A stretch of 64,000 nt of DNA from Isochrysis galbana. Taxonomy: Eukaryota; Haptophyta; Isochrysidales; Isochrysidaceae. The DNA is taken from NCBI GenBank assembly GCA_018136815.1, contig CM030939.1, positions 1,744,808-1,808,807 of the forward strand. Reading direction: 5' to 3'. Both the position numbers and the translations under genes were made by a program. Positions 55,951 through 64,000 of this stretch are shown one piece after another. Position 1 is the first letter of the stretch. Each line of letters begins with the position of its first letter. The notes below the pieces were generated by a model, which was not told where the DNA came from, did not search any database, and saw nothing but the letters and a program-made list of their open reading frames with translations.

Positions 55951-56375
55951 GCGGTGCTTCTATCAATGTGTAGTGTGTGAGAAAATTGAGTGAGTTTTGT
56001 TTTTGCCAATGAGGTGCCTCGAAGCTCCGCCGCATTGCACGCCGCATTTGTTCGTTTGTCCTTACTCGTTTCATTGGTTTGTTTGTGCGATGTTGCTCAT
56101 CCATGCAGGTTTGTAGATTTTGGCAAAATGTTTTGGTCTCGAAATTTGCGATTCGCGATTCGAATTTTGTTTTTGCTGTTACGACATTGGAGTTATTTAT
56201 AATGGGAGCCGTGGGTTTGCGAGGGGGGAGTTTTGAAGGGATGTGCATAGTAGGTGTGTGTGTCTGTGGCATCAGCACGCGTCAAGGTGTACGGGCAAGT
56301 GCGCTGAGGGGCTTCGTGATGGTATAGGGCTAGTTGGAGTGGGAGTAGTGGTACTAGCGCTCAGATGTCAGATGT
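55951..56375 (+). mobile_element. Dispersed repeat plus a retroposon 3' fragment
   Basis: 55951-56098 matches 28191-28345. About 56200-56370 matches the 3' part of the 0.94 kb retroposon (17640-17806: GGGAGCC...GTGCGCTGAGGG and GTAGTGGTACTA...GCTCAGAT). The latter is a 3' remnant with a different 5' neighbour, which again shows that 5' and 3' parts assort in this family. Confidence 0.6.
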
Positions 56376-56386
56376 TTTATTATGTC

Positions 56387-57291
56387 TTGCAGGTTGCCAG
56401 CTTTCACTAATCTTATGATTGGTCGCCATGGAGGGGGGCCTCGCGCCCCCCCCACTCTCTCGACTCCCCTCATGGGGGGCGAGAACCATCCACCCCCCTG
56501 CGCTGCCTCTTGGCATGTAGGGGGGACTCACCCAGCCTGCCCAGACTCTCCCTGAGAGTCGGGCACAGATCGCACGCCCTGGCCCGCGTTGGCCTGCTTC
56601 TCGCTCTGACCAACCCCTCCTCCCCCTGGGCCCCCCTGATCAGGAGCCCCCAGCCAGCTCCTGTCGACCGGCAGGGGCTCGAGAGCCAGCGAGGGAGAGG
56701 CAGGAGGGGCCAGGGCCATGCCCCAGCCTCACCTGCCCCCTGAGCTGTGCTCCCAGGCCCCTGCAGGCCTCCTGGGGACCTGAAGAGGGGCCGCAGGCGC
56801 GCGCCATGGGCCAGAGCCGCACGGAAGAGAGGAGGAAGAGGGAAGAGGGAGGGGAGGGGGGAGTGGCAGCTCTCCCCTCCGGCGATTACGTGTCTTCTCG
56901 CCCCGTTTGGGTAAGAGAAGACGGGGGCACCAGAACCAGGAGGGAAGGGCCGCGGCTCGCCGCGGCCACTCGCCTCGGCGAGAGAGATTAGCGCTTCTGG
57001 GCTCTCATTCACGAGTGCCCCCCCCCCCTGCGTTGTTTTTACCCGAAAGGGGTTTTCCCCCAGCGTGGACTCGAGGAGAGGACGTGCTGGGGTGCGCGGG
57101 GTCGGTGCGTGCACTGGGGGGAGGACAAATATCGAGGGGAGGGGGCAGTGCCCCTTCCCCCCGGTAGCACTCGGACACCTGGCTCGTCAGGCATGGCGGG
57201 ATTCCGGGACGGAAAAGTTGTGTCCAATTAGCTAGTGGGGTTGGCTAGGATATAACATTAATTATTTTATTTATTGCAGGTTGCCAGCTTT
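56387..57291 (+). mobile_element. 0.87 kb retroposon copy E with 18 bp TSD
   Basis: TSD TTGCAGGTTGCCAGCTTT at 56387-56404 and 57274-57291. The body starts with a short leader and then the GGGGGGCCTCGCGCCCCC hairpin as in copies A-C, shares the TGCCCCCTGAGCTG core, but ends ATAACATTAATTATTTTATT. No poly-A and no inverted ends. ORFs inside are not protein-like. Confidence 0.85.
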
Positions 57292-57533
57292 ATCTCAGCC
57301 ATCAATGCAAAGCAGGCAAGGTGGCAGAGTGGGGAAGCTTAGGACACTAGTAGTTCGCCGCATGTTGCTTGGCCGTCTGCGGCACCTCCTAGAACCTATA
57401 GCACGGGCAGCTGTCCATGCACTCCCCCAACAGCCACCGGAACGACCAAGGCTTCAGAAATGAATAGAGCGCGTATGCAGCGCACAACCCTTTCTAACAA
57501 CACGTGCTCCGACACCTACGCCACTGGGGCCCC
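57292..57533. other. 3' flank of the MYND-SAM gene
   Basis: No feature recognised. Confidence 0.35.
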
Positions 57534-60183
57534 TCAGCTCTTTGCCAGCCCATTGCCCTTTGCAATCACGTTCAGCAAGCGCTGCCTCTGCCCGAGCTTC
57601 AGGCCGAGAGATGCAAGCTTGGCTCCAGCCTCGCTACCCATATGTGCCAGATCTTGCGCATCGGTGAGCCCAGCGCGCTCAAACGCGTCCCATAGCGCCG
57701 AGAGGCCAATCTCGTCCAGCACCTGATGCATTGAGGGCTTCTCCTCTGGCTTTTGCGGGGCGGACCCCAGGGGCGTTGTAGGCGGCGGCGCGGGTGAGGC
57801 GATGCTCTTCTGTAAAGCGCGCGGATCGACGGAACTGAACGTGTCAATATCACCCCATCCATCGTCCGCAGAAGCCCCGACGACGGATGCAGAATAGGCG
57901 GGCTCACCGCCGACGTTGTCGGCGGAGTCAATGCTTGCGACAAAGGGTGCGATGTACTCACGCGGCTGAGACGGCCGTTGCGGGTCCAAGGCGTCGCGTG
58001 GGATTGTTGTAAGTGATTCCGAGGGCGCCTCACTCGGCGGCATCCAAGCGGGAGGCGGGGGGGACACCTCTGTTTCGAGGGGCACATGCGGAGACCCTTC
58101 GAATGTAGCTGTGTCGGAGACGTCGTCGGTGGCGAAAGGACTCGATGCCAGCGTGTCAAATACCTCCTCAAAGGCCTCATAATCCATGTCTGGCGCCTCT
58201 TCCCAGACCTCGCGCTCGTCCTCCACAACAGTAGCCGCGGCTGCAGCCGGCACCGCGTCGGCCGTCCTCGCGGGGGGGCCTGTCGGTGCCTCTTCGCCGT
58301 CCTTCTGCCGATTGAGCTCGGCGTCCCTCTGCTCCGTGGACGCCTTCAGGAGCCGTTGCACTGTGTCAGTGCGCTGGTCGCGCTCGCGTCGCTCGCGGAT
58401 GCGCATCAGCTTCTGCTCCTCAATGCGATCGAGCTTCATCTGCCTGTGCTCGGCCTTCGTCTTGAACCACAGGTAGTCGTCGACCTCGCGCCGGCTGCTC
58501 GTGAGGGTAGGAAGGTGGAGGTGGAGGTGTGTGTGTGTGCACGCATGTACGCACGCCCAAGCGCGTGCGTGTGTGCATACGTGTGTGTGCACACGCGCGC
58601 GTGTAGAGAGCGCGGGGTACCGCCGAGACCGCCCGACGGGGTGGTGTGTTGCGTGTGTGGCGCAGCGTCGTACCGTCCATTGTCGCGCCGTACGTCGATG
58701 AGCCCAACCTCTATGACGAGGATGGTCCCGGGTGGGGCACGGCGCGCTGCGACAAAAGGCATCATCATGCGCTGCACCTGGATGTGAGGCGCGCGATGCG
58801 AAATGAGGACATGCAGTAGGCCACCGGCAGCGTGCTTGGAAAGCGCTGTACAAGGTTGTGCGCCGCCAGGGCTGGCAAGCCGTACCTCCTTGACGCCGAA
58901 GACGAACGTCGCCTCCTCGCACATGGCCATCGACGCTATAGCCTCGTCCCACGCCTTGCACACGAGCGGCCCACCATCGCCCATCATGTTGAGCATCGGC
59001 ATCGCGCCATTCGTGTAGAACTGCTTCCAGTTGGCCCAGCGCATCCGACAGTTGGTCTCCACGACCGCACCCTTCTCGATCGGTGGACGGCGCCAACGGC
59101 GAGGACGCAGCTTGACCTGTCGGCCAGAACATCGGGCGATGCCGAGGTGGGGTGCAAAGCCAAGCGGGTAGCACTTCGCACACGAGAGGTGTCGGAGCGC
59201 GCGGCCGCGCGTGTAACAGCTCACCCATCCGGCGCCTTCTCCCTTGCGCGCCTCGAGGTTGTTGGCCGCACGGATCGCGAAGCAGATGTGCTTGTGCCAC
59301 TGCCAGTGCACCTGCCAACGGGCGCGGGCGACGAGTCCTCGACATCTGGCAGGTAGAGTGCGCGTGCGTATTGTACCTCATGCGTGCTCCGACCGACGGC
59401 TGCACGCACCTTTTGGTGGAGCTTGCAGCAGTATGCGACAGCAAAGCAGCCCATGCAACGTCTCAGTGGATGAATGCCTCCGCCAAGGTCGCAGTGGGCG
59501 CATTGCGTGAGTGCAGGCGGTTCTTCTCGCACCACGATCTTGCTGCCCCCGATGTAGTGCGTGAGCGCCCGGCCATACCTGTCTCGGAGAGCATGAGAGG
59601 GGTCAGGCACTAAGGCGATATCAGATGCAGCGGCCACTCGCGAGGCGAGAGGCAAGAGATGGGAGAGAGTGCGCGCACGAACATTGGAGTGGGTGGGTGG
59701 GTCGAGCTTGGAAGCGTGCCAGAGTGATATGCAGTGGTGGAGCCACCCTTCCAGACCCGATACAGGGCGGGAGAGAGGCGGCGAGCTCGGCGGTTCCCAC
59801 CTGTCCCTCCTCTTCTCCTCCGCCTCTTTCTTCTTGTCCCACACCTTCCACGCGGTGCGCTCCCACTCCATCGCGCCCTTGACGTACTGATCGCGCCGCG
59901 GTGCCTCGGCCTCGCGCTTCAGGGCCAGCGCACGCTCGGCGCTCGCCAGCGCGTGCTGCCTCGCAGCCTCCGCTTCCTCATCGAACCGCAAAAACAAAAC
60001 TCCCGCCTGCCGCTCTCGCAGTCTCTGCTCTTTCCAGCGGGCGCGGAGCGGTTCGAGCGCGAGGGTGGGCGCGCCGCAGGTCCAGATCAGCCGCACTCGC
60101 CTCGCGCCCCACGCATCCTCGCGCGTCCACGCCAGCTGGGCCGCCAGAAGAGAGAAGTGACCCCCTTCGCCAAACGAGGCCAT
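57534..60183 (-). CDS. MYND zinc-finger and SAM-domain protein (3 exons)
   Basis: Exons 60183-59410, 59311-58674 and 58494-57534, with GT-AG introns in phases 0 and 2; 790 residues. The MYND finger is split by intron 1: CAHCDLGGGIHPLRRCMGC, YCCKLHQK | VHWQWHKHIC, residues about 229-268, with the full Cys/His ladder only after splicing. MYND fingers bind short proline-containing peptides. Residues about 270-470 are unrecognised. The rest of exon 3 is a charged helix (RREVDDYLWFKTKAEHRQM...) with an acidic linker, and the end (about 725-781) resembles a SAM domain (VLDEIGLSALWDAFERAGLT, DAQDLAHM, LGLKLGQRQRLLNVIA). An additional intron within exon 1 (around 59630-59860) is possible because that stretch is repeat-like and duplicated elsewhere. 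Function unknown. Confidence 0.78.
58495..58673 (-). other. Intron 2 of the MYND-SAM gene with a TG-rich tract
   Basis: GTACGACG at 58673 and CACGAGCAG ending at 58495. (TG)n/(CA)n-rich 58525-58605. In-frame reading gives low-complexity THTH-type residues, which is evidence that it is not coding. Confidence 0.65.
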
Positions 60184-60309
60184 CAGCGAGAGCGAGAGGG
60201 GAAGAGCAAGGGAAGGGGGGGAGGGGCGTCTCTCGGTGTCTTTTAACCCTAGTTAGTATGTGTCAGAGTCGGAGTTTTCTTGTTGTCCCAGTGGCTCCAC
60301 TGTCCACTA

Positions 60310-60485
60310 CTGCATATTTTACTCTGGCACGCTTCCGAGCTCGACCCACCCACCCACTCCAATGTTCGTGCGCGCACTCTCTCCCATCTCTTGCCCCTCG
60401 CCTCGCGAGTGGCCGCGGCATCTGTACAACACGCACGCGCACTCTACACTCTATACCTGCCAGATGTCGAGGACTCGTCGCCCGT
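60310..60485 (+). repeat. Inverted partial duplicate of MYND-SAM gene sequence
   Basis: 60316-60422 is the reverse complement of about 59635-59735 (TCTGGCACGCTTCCGAGCTC, TCCAATGTTCGTGCGCGCAC). It then runs directly into 60423-60485, which is the reverse complement of about 59325-59392 (TGCCAGATGTCGAGGACTCG). About 240 bp between the two source segments is absent. It lies in inverted orientation about 130 bp beyond the gene start. Confidence 0.75.
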
Positions 60486-61009
60486 TACCGTTAACTGTTT
60501 ACTGCCGGAGCATGCAAATGGATGCTTCAAACGACATTTCGTCCCTGCTCGCCAACGCCTTGAGGGGTGCCCATGAGGTGCTGGGGGAGCCTCAGGGACA
60601 TCCTTCCCCACATTTCCCACCCATTTTCAACTTTTCAACACAATAGGTCGAGATTGTAGTATGGAATTATGGAGAAAATAGGCCCAGGGGCGAAGCAGCC
60701 ATTTGGATGCTTCAGTTTACCAAATAATCCACGTGTGCACGTTAGAAAGAGGTGTGAGAGGTTGAGGGGAGGGCGGCGCGGCGCAACGGAGTGGGACTGG
60801 GAGGGAGAGGAGGGGGGGGGGGGGGGAGGGGGGGGGGGAGGGGGGGGGATCGGAAAAAATTTGATCATCTCTTTCTTTGCGGAAAGCGTCGCTTATATCG
60901 TTGAACATGTCTTCCTCTCTTCTCTCACCTCAAAAAGCAAACATCGAAGCATCCATTTGCATGCTGCGCTCCCGTCAGTAAAGAGTTAAACTGAAGATTC
61001 TGGGCTACA
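60486..61009. other. No gene; poly-G block
   Basis: G-rich run at 60809-60848, otherwise nothing recognised. Confidence 0.4.
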
Positions 61010-62424
61010 CACCTACTAATTACGGGACTACCCTTCGCTACTGACACCGCCCTTATCTTCTCTCCCTCCACCTCTTCCCCTGCCCCCCTTCTTTACTTTT
61101 TCTTCGGTTTCCGGGGTCCGGCCTCGGTGCACTATACCTGATGATGATGAGGCCTGCTGGTTTGGAGTGTGTGTGGGATCCGGGCAGGCCTTTATTGATC
61201 TTTTGTTTTTGTCGTGCGTGCCCTCCTGTTCACGGGTTGATGTTTAGGTTCCGTCTAGTTCGTAGTGTCTCCAGTGATACCCTTGCTCGCTGCATCAGTG
61301 GCTCATTCGCCTCTGTTTATTCATTGCTCCTTGGTCGCCTCCTCGACAACGTGCGCGATCCTCAGCTTGGTGGCTAGCTCCACTAGCTCCTCGCTGGGTC
61401 TAAGCCCACCCTTGTCGTTTATGTTGAAAATGGGTCTCAAGTCGCGTATATCTATTCCTTTTTTGGGTTGTCTTCCCACAACTATCTTTAAAAAGATAGG
61501 GTCATGGAGCGCGCGTCGCTCCCCTCCTCCCCTGCCGTCACCCCCGCCGCGCTGGCCGAACGGGCCACGCCCAACGAAGCGCCGCAGAAGCGCGCGAGAG
61601 CTACACCCAAGGCTGACCAGGTGAGCACGAGCCACGGCCCGTGCCGCCACCAGCAAGCCCCGTACCAACACGGCCACCATGGCAACCATGGCCACACAAA
61701 CCAGCTCCTCCCTCCAGCCACAAGCGGCCAGCCCCGGAGTGAACCGGGGCGACAAAGGAACACCTCCCATAGGGAAAGCCTAAGGGCTGGGCCCCTACAC
61801 AGTCGCGGCACTGGCCTCATGCGCAAGCACGAGACACAGACCCGACCAGTCAACACAAAACCCAACAATGGGGGCCTGAGCAGCAAATGCTTCAAAGTAA
61901 GCATGGCGCAAAGGCCCCAGGCACTCAAGGGAAGGACAGAGACGGGGGGAAACCCTCTCGACGGTAATGGGACAAGAAGCCCCAAGCAACAGACACTCAA
62001 CAACCCGAAAGGGCACCACCGCCCTCGGTCGCGACGTCGCCACGGCGGCTCCGGAGAGCGAAAGATGCGGCCTCACGGCCTCACTCAGCCAACAGTCTTG
62101 GCGCTCACTAGCGCACTTGGAGCTAACACCTACTACGGTCTAGGTTCACTACCTCTCTACCGACATCGCCCTGATCTCCCTTTCCCCCACCTCCATTCCT
62201 TCCCCCCTTCATTCATTCCTGTTTCTTCGGTTTCCGAGGTCCGGCCCAAGTGCGCTACCTTGTACATTGTGTCTGGTTCCTGGTTGCCAGAGTGTGTGGC
62301 TCGAGCAGGCCTTGTAGAGTTTGTGTTTGCATTTGCTGGAGGGTCTGTGGGTTCGGTGTTCCTTGTGCTCGGCATCTGTCTCTATGTACACCAGCTCAGC
62401 TACTGGTACCACTTCATATCTTAG
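61010..62424 (+). mobile_element. Two tandem retroelement 5' regions and a truncated ORF
   Basis: 61010-61500 and about 62125-62424 share a diverged leader (CTACCCTTCGCTAC / CTACCTCTCTACCGACA, then TCTTCGGTTTCCG and GGTCCGGCC). The first leader ends in CTATCTTTAAAAAGATAG (61482-61499), then ATGGAGCGCGCGTCG at 61504, which encodes MERASLPSSPAVTPAALAER and a Pro/Ala/Arg-rich frame. The frame runs on, without protein character, into the second leader. Head-to-tail arrangement of two 5' ends. Confidence 0.6.
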
Positions 62425-63272
62425 GAGGCAAGAAACCCTGCAGCCTCAACAGTGTGGGGAAACGCTGCGTGTCCGTAGATGTCGATTCGCGGGCATGCGA
62501 CAGTTGATGTAAACATGAATGATGAACATGAGTGATAGGCAATAGGATTTCAAATGCGGTGCCGCATCTGCATGCTGAAGCTACATAATCTGACATTTCC
62601 TACCGCCATCAGACAGTAGATATCAATAAGAGGGGCGACAATGACAACGACCCCTCGCCCTCCTTATACAAGCCAACCTCGGCGTGTTTACGTAAAGCTC
62701 TTATGTTCGTGATTGATATGTGCTGTTTGTTCGAGCATTGACGTGCCCTTCTGCGGCGAGGAGTTCCATTTTAGGATGCAAAGGAGTCAGGAAGATGGCG
62801 AGGATGCTGCACAAACAAGAGGACATCAAGCCAACACTCAAGTCGCGTCGTGAAGAGGTGATCGCACTTTGGCCATTGTAGTGCGAACCGCGAAGCCAAA
62901 GCGGCCAACGGTCAAGAGTTCTCCGCAAGGCTTCATCGTCCAAGTACCGGCCCTTCCGCACAAGCCGTATCCATCAGGGCCCCGAACGGGGAAAGAGGGC
63001 GCTGGTCAGGCCTAGATAGGGCGCCCTCGCATGTCCGGTCCAATCACAACGACGGGCGATCATGAATGAGCTTTGGCAAAGGTACCCTTGCCGAAGATGC
63101 TCTCTAAGACCCGAGGGCGGCGCAAGCGGCTTGTCGGCAGGGCCGACGGCTCTTCTGGCACTGCTCGGGCGCGCCGAGCACTTGATGGGCCCCGCATAAG
63201 CTGCCCAGGGAGCCCATCGAGGCCCTGACCCGTATTGAGTCTCGACAGCACACGTTAGGCAGCCCAGTCTCA
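62425..63272. other. No supported gene
   Basis: Short ORFs only. It may include 3' sequence or further exons of the RCC1-type gene to the right. Confidence 0.35.
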
Positions 63273-63989
63273 TCAGGCCGCAAGGCGCAACGCAGGGCGG
63301 TCGTCGGTGGCACTGTCCGCCATGCGTGCGGGGACGCCGTAGAACGTCTCCTTTCGACTAGGCACCCCTCCTGATGCCGGCGCCTGCAACCCGTATAGAA
63401 GGACAAGCGGCTCGGACTTGCCCCACGACCACAGCCGCCCGTCGTCGGTGAGCGCGAGGCAGTGCGACGACGTCCCCGCCGAGAGCGCGACGACGCGTTG
63501 GCTTGCAGGAGGAGGCGGAGAGGATGCGACGCAGCGCGTGTCAGAAGCCCGGTCCGCGCTCCGCCGTGGGCATGCGCCCACGCTGTGTGAGCCGCTACCT
63601 GGGTCGCCGGGCTCATCGGAGTCCTCCTCATCCTCCTCGCTCATTAAGGGCAAGTCGCTCCTCACGTCGTAATGCGCGGGGACTGTCGACACGTCGTCCG
63701 CATCCGGGGCGAATCGCACACGGGTTGGTCGGGTCACCATCTCCCCAGCCGCGCCGTGTTGCGGCGGTCCATCGCACTGACCTACACCGAGCCGGCCACA
63801 CGTGCTAAGACCCCAGGCCCACACCTCACCCTCGTAAGTAAGAGCGAGGGTGTGCGCGGTACCGGCGGCGATGAGGCGCACGTTCAAGTTGGACAGGTCA
63901 GTCACAAGTTGAGGGCGGTACGCCTGCGCAGGGAGGCTGTGTAGTTGAGGGCCCGAGGAAGGACAGGCGAGCCAGGGGCGTGAGGACAT
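63273..63989 (-). CDS. RCC1-repeat protein, probably partial
   Basis: A 238-residue frame with two RCC1-type blades: VRLIAAGTAHTLALTYEG, EVWAWGLSTCGRLGVG and VVALSAGTSSHCLALTDDG, RLWSWGKSEP. RCC1 domains are seven-bladed propellers of about 350-400 residues, so more blades are expected. They probably lie beyond the right edge (the ATG at 63989 is internal-looking and only 11 nt from the end) or in downstream exons. Between the blades is an acidic, Ser-rich insertion (MSEEDEEDSDEPGDPGSGS). RCC1 blades serve as GTPase exchange factors or as protein docking surfaces. Which applies here is unknown. Confidence 0.7.
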   Translation of the reverse strand: MSSRPWLACPSSGPQLHSLPAQAYRPQLVTDLSNLNVRLIAAGTAHTLALTYEGEVWAWGLSTCGRLGVGQCDGPPQHGAAGEMVTRPTRVRFAPDADDVSTVPAHYDVRSDLPLMSEEDEEDSDEPGDPGSGSHSVGACPRRSADRASDTRCVASSPPPPASQRVVALSAGTSSHCLALTDDGRLWSWGKSEPLVLLYGLQAPASGGVPSRKETFYGVPARMADSATDDRPALRLAA

Positions 63990-64000
63990 CGCATGACGGC

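Overview
The window looks like GC-rich nuclear DNA from a unicellular eukaryote, most plausibly a microalga; a haptophyte is my guess, not a demonstrated assignment. The reasons are short GT-AG introns (mostly 70-240 bp, with two of 510 and 566 bp), very large cytoskeletal and sensory ORFs, a protein with a plastid-type leader, dense (CT)n/(GA)n tracts, poly-G runs and LINE debris. I saw no rRNA, tRNA or CRISPR array.

Layout. 1-1000: LINE reverse-transcriptase fragment and a retroelement 5' end. 1356-2279 (-): SLC25 carrier of the citrate-carrier type. 5419-6767 (+): four-exon PDZ-like protein with a plastid-type leader. 7905-8613: unrecognised Cys-rich and coiled-coil ORFs. 9844-12524 (+): four-exon diacylglycerol-lipase-like class 3 lipase. 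15150-16580 (+): two-exon coiled-coil protein. 13.0-20.1 kb and 24.3-28.9 kb: nested LINE fragments and a 0.9 kb retroposon family with 16-18 bp target-site duplications (TSDs). 21244-23910 (-): leishmanolysin-type protease fused to a tetraspanin-like membrane module. 29508-42244 (-): a giant three-exon gene, about 4030 residues. 44.5-46.9 kb: retroelement 5' ends and a Gag-like ORF. 47103-48730 (-): Trm11-type tRNA methyltransferase. 49807-55116 (-): filamin-repeat protein with a tandem RRxS array. 57534-60183 (-): three-exon MYND + SAM protein. 61.0-62.4 kb: tandem retroelement 5' regions. 63273-63989 (-): RCC1-type protein near the window edge.

The stand-out is the 29.5-42.2 kb gene. It alternates RGS-like and LOV (blue-light, flavin-binding) domains eight times, with one degenerate cyclic-nucleotide-binding domain after LOV4, an N-terminal coiled coil and a proline-rich C-terminus. 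RGS-LOV proteins with a single pair are known from fungi. An eight-pair chain with mixed photoactive and apparently blind LOV domains looks like a new type of photoreceptor scaffold. Other unusual products are the protease-tetraspanin fusion and the filamin protein with eight phosphosite repeats.

The genes do not form an operon or an obvious pathway. They do share one layout feature: in eight of nine genes the coding strand is pyrimidine-rich (CT) just upstream of the start codon. The retroelements share a palindrome 4-6 nt upstream of an ATGGAGC start.
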